Below, one piece after another: positions 29,663-41,408 of a DNA stretch of 64,000 bases (positions are counted from its first letter, which is position 1; each line of letters opens with the position of its first letter). A program made the position numbers and the translations under genes. Under the pieces are notes generated by a model. That model worked only from the letters and a program-made list of their open reading frames with translations. It was not told the origin of the DNA and made no database searches. This stretch comes from Helicoverpa zea (lineage: Eukaryota; Arthropoda; Insecta; Lepidoptera; Noctuidae), in NCBI RefSeq assembly GCF_022581195.2, contig NC_061482.1:3658001-3722000 (forward strand). Direction: 5' to 3'.

Positions 29663-30598
29663 TACTCAAGAGTTTACAAGAACAGAAGAGATTATTGGAC
29701 ATCGGTTACCTAAGAGAGGACGTATATCTTTATCTATTTTTGATTGCTCTATTTCTACAGATTTAGTAAATTTAGCTTCCACAAAGAGAAAGAAATATGA
29801 TGCAAGCTTGAAAGATAGATTAGTTGAGAAGGAAAAGGAACGCAGAAGCAAGTACAATGTAAAAACAGGCTGTGATATGAAGTGTACAAAATGTTGTTCA
29901 ACTATATTTACTCCCGAGGAACGTTTGTATATTAATAACAAGTATTGGATGATGACACATTCTGTAATTATACGGTAGCAGCTCCTAAGAGAAAATATGT
30001 TCAGGCGCCTAAGAGACATGCAAAAAGAGCTTTTATTTTACAAAAGAGTGATGGAGTTTTAAGGAAGGTATGCAAAGTATTTTTCTTAACTACCTTAGGT
30101 TACTGTAAAAAAATGACAAAATATTGCTTAATTCCCTTAATCCTGACAAAGATATTGATAAACGGGGCATGCACGTAAAGACTCCAGCTTTTAATAGAGA
30201 TATTATTACGGAACATATTGAATCTTTCAATCCAGTTGCACCGCACTATCGTCGTGAACACGCTCCTCATCGTCGTTATTTGCCCAGTGAAATTAATATT
30301 ACGTTTATTTATTCTGACTTTTGTTCGAAATATACAGAATACAAAGCTATACCGATCACATCTAAAGTCTAAACAGTTCGCTCCACTAGGAAATGAGGAA
30401 TGCGAAATATGCGAATCTTACAGATTGCATAGTCTTGATACAAACCATAATGTTCGCACGCAAGCTATACCTGATTGTTGTAATGCATGTTCGACATGGG
30501 CAAAACACCATGACAGGTACAAAAAGGCAAGAGAATTATATGATTTACACAAAACTTGGAACAGAATACTCAACAGATATATTTTAGTAGCGACTTAG
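29663..30598 (+). pseudogene. Unidentified transposon protein with cysteine clusters
   Basis: Frameshifted plus-strand reading: KTGCDMKCTKCCSTIFTPEE (cysteine cluster), KVCKVFFLTTLGYCKKM, ESFNPVAPHYRREHAPHRRY, LPSEINITFIYSDFCSKY, NEECEICESYRLHSLDTN and AIPDCCNACSTWAKHHDRYK. I recognise the HYRREHAPxxRYLP and ECExCE patterns from families of uncharacterised insect proteins repeated in genomes, probably transposases, but I do not know the superfamily. At least four frame breaks. Confidence 0.55.
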
Positions 30599-30637
30599 AA
30601 AAAGTAATTATGTTACTATGACTAAATACGTTTAACA

Positions 30638-30833
30638 GCCAGTTTCTTCATCAAAAGTTAAAGCCAAAGTAAAAGTCAAAGTAATGTCTAAAGTAAAAGT
30701 AACGGTCAAATTCAATTTTTCTATTAGTTTTGCTGTCACTTTAGCCTTGAAAAAAAAACGAATTTGACCGTTACTTTTACTTTAGACATTACTTTAACTT
30801 TAACTTTTGATGAAGAAACTGGCCGTAAATCCG
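30638..30833. mobile_element. Palindromic MITE, copy 1
   Basis: Nearly the whole element is an inverted repeat (GCCAGTTTCTTCATCAAAAG, AGTAATGTCTAAAGTAAAAG, TAACGGTCAAATT). The centre is TTTTTCTATTAGTTTTGCTG. A second copy is at 37770-37941. Flanked by TTAA-like/TAA strings. Confidence 0.85.
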
Positions 30834-31859
30834 TATTTTTTTGTCCTAGACTTACGGTATACAGGGTTATTGGTAAATCACTAACAACCTTGCAGGACTG
30901 TATTACTAACGTCATAAACTACAACTTTTGTTCTCTGACTTTTTATAAAACATAATACATTTGCCAAAAACAAACCTACAAGATTTCATTGGTCTATCTA
31001 ACACATTTCAACTCTATTTTGCTATAGTGATAAAATTTGCACGCCCCTACCATTTCTTCACCAACAAAAGGCCCAATCGAGACCAGTCGAGCAATTAGTC
31101 GACCTTAGAGTGTGCGGACGAGTTGAGATTATCACACATTACAATAAATTCGTTTGGTGAAGGGTTTGCATTTTTAGAATGAATGCAAGATCTTTACCTA
31201 CGCCTTCCGCGCACTATTCTCGTACCTAGTCATACTTTTGAATTGGTAACTCGCTACGCTACGATTTCCCGCCTTTTTACGAAAAGGTCAAATAAAAAAA
31301 ATAAAAAAATATCGTCTTCTTCACGTACTGTGTGCCTCGGTGGACGATCACTATCCCTGATGGCATGCCGGAATTGCTTTTAATCTCGTGACCGCTGTGT
31401 GGCGGCTAGCATTGTTACTCAGCTAGGTGTAGGGATGTTTGGGAATCGTATGGCGTATTGGCAACAGGCTTCCGAAACATTGTCATCACACCTAGCCAGC
31501 ATTCGCACCATTTCCGTGTACTCGACATTTGAATATCGATACGCCATACTGTAAAGATAATTACGTTCTCACCACCGAATTTCACTACAAGGAAGATGCG
31601 GCGCGGGCGCATAAAAACGACTGACGGCCGCTCGTAAATAGGTCAAACCCCCCGAGCCCCGCTCCCCGCTCCCCTCCGCTGTCTTTTGTACTACTGTTTA
31701 CTGTGCTTCGCATAGACTTCGTAACTTTTAGAGCGTACACTTGAAATATTTTAATTTTTGTGTGAAAATTTTGATGAACTAAAATCTGAGAATTATTAAA
31801 AGTCATAGAACAAAAGTTTTAGTTTATGATATTAGTAATATGGTCCTGAGAGGTTGTTA

Positions 31860-32546
31860 GGCATCGTTCAGACCAAACGTATTGTCGGCCGCTGACTGTG
31901 AGCGCGCGTTACGCAGTTTATTGCTTTTCCATATATATTGAAATTGTCGTTCACACCGAACCGACTATACGCTATTACGTCGTCAGTTGTCGCTGACTCT
32001 CAGTGGCCGATTATTTTACTACGCGACTATGCACGGCGGACGCGAATTGGCTACGCGGACGCAGTTGCCGAATAGCGCCGCTCCGCCGCGCCCGCACCGC
32101 CGCGCGCCTCGGCCGCAATACACTCGAGAAACAAACTTTAATGAGGACAGACGTGACACGTGACACCTCGCGATGTTCGACACCGAAAAGTTTATTGCAG
32201 AAGTACATTCTAGAGAATGTATTTGGAATGCGAATTCAGAAGAATTTAGTGATAGAAACTTACGAAGATGCGCTTGGGAAGACATAGCATCTGTTATGTA
32301 TGAAGATTGGGGGGTTCAAATACTGAGCTCTTTTATGTGTAGAATAGTCAGCCGCTCAGCGTACGCATCTAGTGTGAATCTACACGAGCCTATTCTTTTG
32401 TTCACACATGTAGCGCATCGTACGCTATAGCTTATTGTCGGCTTGGTGAGTACGGGTACTGCAGATTGAGTCGACGTCCACACTGGGGCAGACAGTGAGT
32501 ATACTCACAGTCAGCGGCGGACAATACGTTTGGTGTGAACAATCCC
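31860..32546. mobile_element. PIF/Harbinger element, 687 bp, with MADF fragment
   Basis: TIRs: GGCATCGTTCAGACCAAACG and (reverse complement) GGGATTGTTCACACCAAACG, continuing TATTGTCGGCCGCTGACTGT, about 43 bp. Flanked by TTA (31857-31859 and 32547-32549). It is inserted precisely in the right end of the outer TIR element. It encodes only the start of a MADF/Myb-like protein. Confidence 0.85.
32173..32310 (+). pseudogene. MADF (Myb/SANT-like) domain N-terminus
   Basis: The ATG at 32173 reads MFDTEKFIAEVHSRECIWN, NLRRCAWEDIASVMYEDW. This matches the start of MADF domains: FI.EV..R..IW and AW..IA..M tryptophan spacing. Such proteins are the second, DNA-binding protein of PIF/Harbinger transposons. 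The remainder of the domain is replaced by unrelated sequence after about 46 residues. Confidence 0.65.
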
Positions 32547-32780
32547 TTAGTGTTTTACCTATAACCCTGTATAACCAGGCATTCGCACCAGTAGGAAAAA
32601 TCACAAGCACAATGCTCTGATTGTGATATGTTTATTTCATATGCATAAGAATTTGAGCCCAATATGTGTCATGTGCCATAAAGCTTTCAAAAGCGATACT
32701 TGTTTTGGGTATTTTTATAAAATAATTTCTCCGATGGTTTAATACTGATTCAAGTCATTTATTTATTTAGAACATATAAT

Positions 32781-32878
32781 TTACATTTTTAAATATTAAA
32801 TATAAAAATAAAAAACATTTAAAAATATAAAAAATAGGTTGCCACCGATATCGGGCACAGGGTCCAAGGTACCGGTGG
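32781..32878 (-). repeat. 3' untranslated and A-rich end of RLE-type LINE
   Basis: On the minus strand the coding frame ends at 32879 and is followed by about 50 bp of unique sequence and then a long A-rich stretch (seen as T/A-rich 32755-32835), the expected end of a LINE. Bases 32575-32780 beyond it are AT-rich and unassigned. Confidence 0.5.
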
Positions 32879-35800
32879 TTAGGGTCCCAGAGACAGAAAC
32901 CTCCTCACAATACGTGCCGTATCAAGGAGTACTGCCTTCTGAATCAGTCCCTTGATCCAGCCGCCCAACGAGAGCCTCCTGAGGTGTTCGTCGAGGCTCT
33001 TGGCTATTAAACCATTGGCCGTAACGACAATCGGCACAACAACAGCCGTGTCGACACTCCACATGGCGACAACCTCGTGCGCTAAGTCGAGATATTTTAT
33101 TTGTTTCTCTTTCTCAGCTTTCACAAGGTTCTCGTCATGCGGAACGGCGACATCGACTATCATCGCGCGGCGCGCTAATCGATCTATCACCACAATATCA
33201 GGCTTATTGGCTACAATAGTCCTGTCAGTGATGATAGATCGATCCCAGTACAACGTGATATGGTCCTTTTCGAGAACTGGGTCGGGTGCATACTTGTAGT
33301 ACGGTACCTCAAGGTCTACAAGGTTGTATTGCAGAGCAAGCTGCTGGTGGATGATCTTGGCCACTTGATTATGTCTGTGCAAATATTCACCATTAGCCAA
33401 ACGAGAACAACCAGATATAATATGTCTGATAGACTCACCCGGATGGTGACATGTCCGACATATGTCAACCGTCCCGTCTTTCACGATATATCTCCGGTAG
33501 TTATTCGTAAGGATAACTTAGTCCATAATTGCACATACAAACCCTTCGGTTTCTCCAAACAAGTCACCGAAGCGTAGCCAAGATACGGACGCTTTGAAGT
33601 CTACATCGGGGCCATGAAGAGCCCCGAAGAAGCGTCCGTGTAGCTGTTTGCTCTGCCATACCTCCCTGCGATCGTGGGTAGTTAGTACGACAGGTTTGCG
33701 CCAGTTCTCATTTGCCAACGACAGCGGGGTGAGTCCTCTGTCCACTGCCACCATATCACGGTGCATACCCACGTCGCTTTTGAGAAAATATTCTCTGAGA
33801 CTGCACACCTCGCGGTTGTGGAGCGTCTTTGCATTTAAAAAGCCTCGGCCTCCACATTTCCGTGGGATGTACAGTCTCATCACTGACGATCGTGGGTGAT
33901 GCATTCGTTCTGCGGTCAGCAGTGTGCGGACTTTCCTATCCAGGGCGTCCAATTCAGTTTGAGTCCATTTGAGTATGCCGAAAGAGTACATCAGGACTGG
34001 CATGACCCAACCATTAAAGGCGCGAACCTTGTTGCCTCCCGATAAGGAACTTTTCAGGACCTTATTCAGGCGGCCAAAGAAACGCTCCCGTAATGACTGT
34101 TTCATGACAGCCACATTGATGCCTAACCCCTCCGCCATACCCAAGTATTTATATGTATCGTTTGCGGAGAGTGATCTCAGGTTTATAGAATCTGAGAGTT
34201 GTACTCCCTCAGATTCCACAATTCCCCCTCGCTTTACATGCATGACTGCACATTTGTCCACACCAAATTCCATCCTGATGCAACTACTGAAAGTTTCAGT
34301 GACCTTCAGTAGCTTCATCAGCTGCAATTCTGTGGTGGCAAACAGTTTCAGATCGTCCATGTAAAGCAAATGGGATATAACCTGACCCCCTCTCCGCAAA
34401 GGATAGCCCAACCCCGAGCCCTCTAGCAATGTGCTCAGAGGGTTCAAGGCCAGGCAAAACCAAAGTGGACTCAAACTGTCACCCTGGAAAATTCCCCGCT
34501 CGATCTTAATAGGATCGCCGGTCCCTTCAATTTCTCGACATCCTGGATAGTGAAGAACCGTTCACCATTGCTCCATACATGACGCAAGAAAGGCGCGTAG
34601 AGATGAGTTTATTTTATACAACTCCAATACCCTCTTAAGCCATGTATGGGGGACCGAGTCGTAGGCCTTCTTATAGTCTATCCAACATGTCGACAAATTC
34701 TTTCGGGATCGCCGAACCTGTTGGCTGATGACCATATCAGTGAGGAGCAGCTCCTTAGTAGCACGGGACCCCTTCTTACATCCATTTTGAGAAGTTGACA
34801 TAATTGAATATTTTTCAATATGTTGATTTATTTTTAATCTCAAAATAGATGTAAGAAGTTTATAGACCGTCGGTAAACAAGTGATCGGTCTATAATTTTT
34901 GGGTTCCGCGGTACTACCTGATTTATGGAGCAGGTGGGTAATCCCTGTTGTTAGAAACTGTGGGAGCGACCCGGCTTCTAAGGATGACTGAAACTGTGAT
35001 GCTAAACAGGGGTGCGAACTTTGCAGCCACTTTAACCAGAAATTGTGCAGTCCGTCCGGCCCTGGTGATTTCCAATTCTGCATCGGACGGACTGCATAGG
35101 CTACGTCGGAGGAGGTAATATTAACCTCTTCCATTTCTGGTATTTTTTCACACTCTCGCTCAACATCACGTGTCCAGTCACCCTCCTCGTGACAGACGGG
35201 CGTCGACCAGAGGTTGCGCCAAAACATGTTTGTGGCATCATCATCCGGTCGGCTCCCGTCCATCACGCATTGCTCAGGTTGCTCCCAAGTTCTATATACC
35301 CACCTTTGGTCACTCTGGAACATACGATTCTGGGTGTAACGTTCTACCCGTCGTTTATACCTTCGAATACGGCTCGCCCATGCACAGACTTTTTGCCTCA
35401 GGAAGTCGATGCGCTCTGTGACACGTGACATATATTCATGAGGACTGAGTCCAGTCCCCACAAATGCACGCCTCACAAAGCGCATCACCCGTGGTCGGGT
35501 ATTACCCTCCCTGAAGCAATATAGTTTGCCAATGAGTACTCTGGCCCCCTCGATACGACGCTCAATCCTGCATTGCCAGGCTGGTACCGCTAACTTTGGT
35601 CGTGTGGCTCTGTCCTTGTCAGGGAATTTGACATTAGCCACACGACATGCAGCAACAGCCGCGCAATACATAATTGAGTGTGTATCAAGGAGGTCTTCGC
35701 TGTTTTCAAAATATTTTTCCAACAGCGAATCCAGAGCACACACCAGCGCCCTATTTTGTCTGTGCATAGGCAAGCGTGGTAGTCGTGGTCGGCTTTCGAC

Positions 35801-36481
35801 GGGTGAGTATCTAAACTCCAGAATCGCATCCTCCAGAGCACTCCTCACCTGTTCATTGCACTGGGTACTTACCGTTTCAACCCTATCATCCTCATCCCGT
35901 TCAACAAGATCGGACCGCGGCGTGATTTCGCCTGGAGGTGGCGGTGGTACCGCGGCCTGTGACGAGGTGGTGACCATAGGGCTGCCCAGCATCTCTAAGC
36001 GCAGCCGATCAAGTGCGGCGTCGTCCAGTCTGTGATTGCGCTGGATAACCCGCACCTGATCCGACAGTCGTTGGGCAGAGACGTTGACGGCTGGCTCTAG
36101 TACCTGAAACAGAGACAGCATCCTATCACGGTACGCAGTGAGGTCAGTTCCTCCCTCTGTGGACCCGTAGTATGCGCGCATGATGTTCTCGTTCATTTTC
36201 TGAGTCCATCTCATGCGCTGCACACAACCACCGGTAGCGGGGACCCTGCTAGGGACCTGTTGGTCCCCCGATCCCAAGCCCGTCGGTGGCCGGCGTCTCC
36301 CCTGCCGACGCACAGGTGGTGGCGACGTTGGCGGAGAGAAGTACTCGTCGCTCGAGCTCGACGCAGCTGCAGCCGCCGGTATCACTGGTGGTCCGGGGTC
36401 CGGCGGCGGCGAGGCGGAGCTGAGCGACGATTCCGGGGGTGGTGGGCGTACATTCCGTCTAGACGCTGCTCGTGTGATCAT
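32879..36481 (-). pseudogene. Near-full-length LINE polyprotein with restriction-like endonuclease (R4/NeSL/R2 group)
   Basis: A single minus-strand frame of 1201 codons is interrupted by only two in-frame stops (TGA at 34559-34561, TAA near 33515). Order: proline/serine-rich N-terminus (ITRAASRRNVRPPPPESS), a basic middle region, RT motifs (NYRPITCLPTVYKLLTSI, DYKKAYDSVPHTWLKRVL with catalytic D, GIFQGDSLSPLWF, active site LLYMDDLKLF), then a C-x2-C...H...C zinc motif (ICRTCHHPGESIRHIISGC), and a restriction-like endonuclease (KPDIVVIDRLARR, VDVAVPHD, EKEKQIKY). This architecture is that of site-specific-type LINEs using an RLE rather than an AP endonuclease. The exact clade is uncertain. 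A second copy starts at 63683. Confidence 0.85.
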
Positions 36482-36596
36482 CTCTTCCCATTAATTTCCA
36501 TTTTATTTGTTCATAATATTGTTATTGTTGTTGTTGACAGTTGTCACATTTTGACACATTTTTTTTCGGGCCCTTTTTTTCATAATTCTTCATTTT

Positions 36597-37255
36597 AGTA
36601 GTTGGAGATTGGGCAAGAATGTATGAAGTTTGGTCCAAATGTCCACCATGAACGAGACCTATATAATTAAATAGTCTACTTAATTTAGAGTTACTTTTAC
36701 TAAGAAAGTAAAAAAAAAACAATGCCAAAAAAAAGTTAGAGCCAAAAATGTATTCTTAATTTTCGGTAGTTTTTGAATGTTATCATAATTATTTTTTATT
36801 TTATTTTATTCCACTTCCATTTCCGCACTTTATCTAAAGAAAACTAAGATGAGTAAGACACGTTTGCATATAAACAGCCCATATTTTTTTGCCCGATGGA
36901 TGTACGAATCACTAACCAAATGAGGCGCCAGAAGTGCTTGAATATACTGAGCGGTGCCTGGATCTAAGAAAGTTAGATGTAACTGGTGGTGTCTTCTCTC
37001 TAATAATGAACAAATTCTATTTGTCAGAAGTTACAGAAAGTACGAAAATCGAACATCATGAAAATTAATTGAAAAAATGAAATTGAAAAAATCTATAAAA
37101 TGTTTTATTTGATTTTGCTATAACTTTTTTCTGGCATTATATTTTTTTTTACTTTCATAACAAAAATTGTTCTATATTTAACGGGCTATCTAGCCATATA
37201 AGTCTCGTTCGTGGTGGACATTTGGACCGGAATCGCCCATTGTCCTTTAGTAGTT
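36597..37255. mobile_element. Imperfect inverted-repeat element
   Basis: Left arm TAGTAGTTGGAGATTGGGC, GGTCCAAATGTCCACCATGA, ACGAGACC; the right arm in reverse reads ACTACTAAAGGACAATGGGC, GGTCCAAATGTCCACCACGA, ACGAGACT. Inverted homology is about 90 bp. The interior is AT-rich and non-coding. Confidence 0.65.
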
Positions 37256-37769
37256 TATTTTTACAAATGATAGATTTTTCTTTATAATTAACCATGAAAT
37301 GTTATCCAAAATCGTCCAGTTTAGTTATATTTAATATTTTTTACATATAATGGGAGATGATTGATGTTGCGTGACAGCGTGCGTTTAGTAATACTGATTA
37401 TTATTTTGATGATTATTAATTGTGATCTCATTACTGAATAAGATTTGTAAAGGTTTGATTAAATTTGTTTTTTTATTTTATTTTATATTGTTTAATTAAA
37501 ACTAAGTTATTTGTTAGGAACTTAACACACAATATAATTAGACGTACTGATTGTCTTTTCTTTTTTATTAATAAATAAAGTGCTGATTTTCATGGATTAG
37601 TTTTTAACTTCTCAACTTTTAACCCGCAAGTGCTTATTTAAAAGGCAGTTAATTGCGAGTGAAATGTCTTTAATTGCCTTCTAGTTAAGCAATAGGAGAA
37701 CCAGTATAAAAATATGTTTTACAATACCGAGCTTAAAAGCGTTTAAAATCCCATAACTGCTTTCTAATA
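37256..37769. other. AT-rich interval with nothing recognised
   Basis: No open frame of interest, no repeat ends visible. Confidence 0.5.
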
Positions 37770-37941
37770 GCCAATTTCTTCATCAAAAGTAAAAGTCAAA
37801 GTAATGTCAAAAGTAAGAGCAACGGTCAAATTCGTATTTTTCTATTAGTTTTGCTGTTACTATAGCCTTGAAAAAACCAATTTGACCGTTACTTTTACTT
37901 TAGACATTACTTTGACTTTTACTTTTGATGAAGAAACTGGC
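37770..37941. mobile_element. Palindromic MITE, copy 2
   Basis: Same family as 30638-30833 (ends GCC.ATTTCTTCATCAAAAGT and AAGAAACTGGC). Slightly shorter, with diverged left arm. The TTTTTCTATTAGTTTTGCTG centre is shared. Confidence 0.85.
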
Positions 37942-38157
37942 CGTAAGTAAGCAAAGATAGTCTTCCGAGTGTTAGTTACTAGGCTAAAAGTCTGTTAAAA
38001 TCCTTTAACTGCTTTATAAGTATAAGTATATTTTGTAACTTTGACTACAAGTACAAGACGTGGCTGCTACAAGAAATTGCTTTACTATAAAGCAGTATAT
38101 TATGTAAAAATGAAAAAAATTCTCAGCTAAAAGTTAAAAATGAATTTAAATAAAATG

Positions 38158-38210
38158 TGATTAATATGATGTGATTAATATGATGTGATTAATATGATGT
38201 GATTAATTAA
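38158..38210. repeat. 17-bp tandem repeat
   Basis: The unit ATTAATATGATGTGATT repeats about three times. Short, AT-rich, probably neutral. Confidence 0.75.
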
Positions 38211-38269
38211 TATAATCAGTGATGGGCGTAACTAGTTACTTTTGTGTTTAATTAACCGTCAAATCCGTA

Positions 38270-38338
38270 GCGGACCCCGATTGGGGTCCGAACATTAATG
38301 TCACCGTAAGCTCGGTTTAGACCCCAATCGGGGTCCGC
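38270..38338. repeat. Double GGGGTCC hairpin
   Basis: GCGGACCCCGATTGGGGTC (38270-38288) and its exact reverse complement at 38320-38338 are separated by 31 bp. Each arm is also nearly self-complementary, so two small hairpins or one larger one could form. Confidence 0.8.
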
Positions 38339-38589
38339 GAATGAGTCATACACTTTCCTAATTATTTACGCTCATATTTATTTTCTTTCCAATCAAACCG
38401 TATTTGTGAGTACTAAATAAAAAAACTAAATAAATTTAAATTATTTTGACGCATTCAAACCTTTCCTATTTAGCATCCCTTTAGTAATATACCTTTTGAA
38501 AATCCAATCCAAAAATTACCGGGAATTCTGATCGAACTCGCCAGGTTTGTTTACATTTGTTATTTTTTTTTTTAAATTTGAAGACGCCT

Positions 38590-39010
38590 AGACAAGATGG
38601 CGACGGTGATAGAAGTTTTGCATCGCATGATCCGATTCGTTAAAATAAAGAATCGATTTAATAATTTTATATTATTTGATATTATATTATTTAATATTCT
38701 GAAGACCGCAAATTTTTAAGACTTATTTATTTTTTCGGGTGTTTTATGTGCAGAATTCCTGTAGTCCTGCCAAACTTAATGGCGGTTCGTTACTTCCGAC
38801 TTTTTAACTGAGCGGCAAAGCTATTCGACGAGAGCTGTAGTTAGGTGTAGTTATCGCAAAATTTTATGACGATTTTATTGTTTGAAAGGGCAAATAGGTA
38901 ATCGGAACTGCTACTCGCTGTTCATCGAAAGCTGGTCCAAGATGGAGAAAGATGGCCGCCGCCGACTTATTTTTCTTTTCACAAATCTGTCAATATGGGT
39001 ATCAAATAAA
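38590..39010 (-). repeat. Degenerate relatives of the 'CCGCCATCTT' repeat
   Basis: Scattered AAGATGGCGACGG, GGTCCAAGATGGAGAAAGAT, GATGGCCGCCGCC and CAATATGGGTATCAAAT resemble inverted monomer parts from the array at 15475-16260. Not in tandem. Confidence 0.45.
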
Positions 39011-40650
39011 TCGCATCGACTAGTAGAACAAGAAAGATTATTTTTGACCGACAAGCTATAAAGAAGCGCGGGGTCGCTACTCCCCATCATCCGCCTCAGA
39101 TCCTCAGAAGTCCTGCGGGATCATTAGGATCAAAAATATTAAGTCGATGCCTAGAGGAATGAAGCAATTTTTTTTCGCCACCAAAGGACAATGAGCTCTT
39201 TGATCTACCTCTCCTCTAGCATTAAGTAATACATCAATAGAAAGCTTGTGTTATATAGAGTATTTTCTTGTACGGCGGCGATTGTCATTTGTTAGTATTT
39301 AGGGAGTTAGACCATGTTTAGTGAAATAATAACTATGTCTAAAATCTACTGTAGCTTCTTAAGTACTGACAATTTGTTAGAGGTATTTAAGTACGAAATG
39401 TTCTATTTAAAAAGGCCTTTCCAGTGATATATAATTAATTACTAAAGAAGGAATCTAAGGACTTGAAACTAACTATCGATAAAAAACCTTAAACATGTTC
39501 TAACATCTAAAGTACAAAGAATTGGTAAGTAGTATGTAAGTACAAAATGTAACGCTTAAAAAGACCTTTCAAATGATGTATGACTCATTACTAGAGGGGG
39601 AGTAGATCAACATTCAAACATCTCGCCTCGTCCTTTACGCCCAATGGTGGCCGAATATTTGTATGTGTGTATTTGTATTGGTGTGACTCACGCACACGAA
39701 AACCACGGTCTGCTCCGATAAAACTTTCATGAATTCTGCACCCCGCGCGCCATTTGGATTTTATTCGAAATTTAAAATTCAAAGGACTTATGGGACACCC
39801 AGTATAATTTAATGCTAAAAACTTTCATAAAACTTTTATATTTTTTCTTCACAACAAAAACAAATTGAACCTATGTATAATTTAAAATTAAGAAATAAAA
39901 TTGAAATAAGTTACTATTAAAAAATATATATAAAATTGGTATTCGATCATTTATAATAAACATCCGATTTAGGTATCGAATGCACACCGCTGATTGAAAA
40001 AAAAATGTACTCTATTCCAAACTCTACTTCTTGTCTGTGACTTTGATCTTGTAAATTGTTCATTTTTATTGTGTATTTTATGTGCTGATTTTTTAGTTAT
40101 GAATCATAAATAAGTGCACGAAACGTGTTGCAACGGATTGAAAATGTTATAAATATGACGTTTGTGTTGTGTTTGAGAAAGTGATGCGATTATTTATTGG
40201 TAAGTTTTCACCAAATTTGAAATGCCTAACTTTTCGATAGACTTAGAAACACCGTAATTATTATCTATTTCTGAATTAACTGACCCCATTTGACCTTTGC
40301 ACGGTGTTGTCAAATAAGTGAGCTCTAAAGTTATAGTTAAAATACTTCTGATCAGGCATTACAGACTTAGAATTCATGTGTTGAAAGTTAGTACAAATTC
40401 TTGACTTCCATGTCGCGATTCAAAATATCCTGCCGAATCAACGGTAAAGTCATATGTCAAAACCTTGTCGAGCAGAGGGGTTAAAATGTAATAATTACAT
40501 ATTATTCAATTACATTTTGGATGTGCTATGTAATTAATTGCAATATATTTAATTACAATGTAACCTAATTACATAGTATTTAATTATATTATAATTGCTT
40601 TGAATATGAAATGTCCGTATAGGTTGAATGACCTGGCTGAATGACATGAC
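39011..40650. other. AT-rich interval, no gene
   Basis: No supported coding region. 40480-40590 is a run of TAATTACATT-like strings. Nothing else is recognisable. Confidence 0.5.
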
Positions 40651-40734
40651 CTTTGACTTTTGACCCACTTTGACAGCCGCCAGTCCAGTGGTAATAATAG
40701 AGGTCAGTGCTTTGTAGTTAATGAACTAGGCAAT

Positions 40735-40861
40735 GACGTAGACGCTGTCGAACGAGGCGAAGACGTAGACGCTGTCGAACGAGGCGAAGATGTAGACGTT
40801 GACGGACGAGGCGAAGATGTAGACGTTGACGAACGAGGCGAAGATGTAGACATTGACGGAT
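40735..40861 (+). repeat. 27-bp minisatellite, open in several frames
   Basis: About 4.7 copies of a 27-bp unit (GACGTAGACGCTGTCGAAC, GAGGCGAA). On the plus strand it reads as nonapeptides such as DVDAVERGE, DVDVDGRGE. Minus-strand frames are also open, simply because the period is a multiple of three without stops. No flanking gene structure supports translation. Confidence 0.8.
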
Positions 40862-41400
40862 GAGACGATGATGCAAAGGTAGATGTTCCTGAAAAGTAGA
40901 CATTCAAAAATCTGAATATCACATCTCAATGTATAATTATAATTATGAAAATTTTAACATAAAAGCACAGGATAGGTCATTTACTGAAACATAAAAACAA
41001 TTTGATGTGAACATACACATCCGGCAATATGAAGTATGCTTGCTCGGTACGAGAGATTTTGGTGTCACATATACTTGCATATCTATTTATACTTTTGCAT
41101 ACTAATGTATAAAGGTGGACTTAATGCCATAGGCATTTTCTACCAGCCAACCATTGAATGATGCAGAGGCGATATGTGCTGGGTGCCATGAAGTTATCAT
41201 AAAAGATACATAAGTATTATAAAATAGATACCCAGATACATACGATATTGTAAGAATCTGTATTTATCCAACCAAACACGTTGGTCCGAGTCATAGACTA
41301 AGGTCTGAGCAATGGTGGCACTCAGTGTCTGCGCGATTGATCCTTAGATTAATTAAAAGGATTGACCAGGTAGGGGGACAACTGTATTCTAAAATTACTT
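40862..41400. other. Unassigned interval
   Basis: No gene. The segment 40670-40715 left of the minisatellite shares 'AGCCGCCAGTCCAGTGGTAA' and AGAGGTCAGTG with 42233-42275, possibly ends of one repeat family. Confidence 0.35.
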
Positions 41401-41408
41401 CTAGTAAA

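Larger units (their letters stand above)
30860..32571. mobile_element. TIR element (TACAGGGTTATTGG ends), host of a Harbinger insertion
   Basis: Left end TACAGGGTTATTGGTAAATC then ACTAACAACCT; right end, read in reverse, TACAGGGTTATAGGTAAAAC then ACTAACAACCT once the nested element and one TTA are removed. TA flanks both ends. The interior (30900-31850) has no transposase I can recognise. Non-autonomous. Confidence 0.75.

Noticed and set aside
30860..31850. A gene inside the outer TIR element
   Set aside because: Only short frames without motifs are found, and both strands are interrupted frequently.
36213..36598. Plus-strand open frames in the CG-rich region
   Set aside because: They lie opposite the N-terminus of the RLE-type LINE. 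The minus-strand frame continues into RT and endonuclease motifs, whereas these have none.
40704..40929. Minus-strand open frames rich in serine/threonine or arginine
   Set aside because: They are the complementary frames of a 27-bp tandem repeat, open only because the repeat period is divisible by three.
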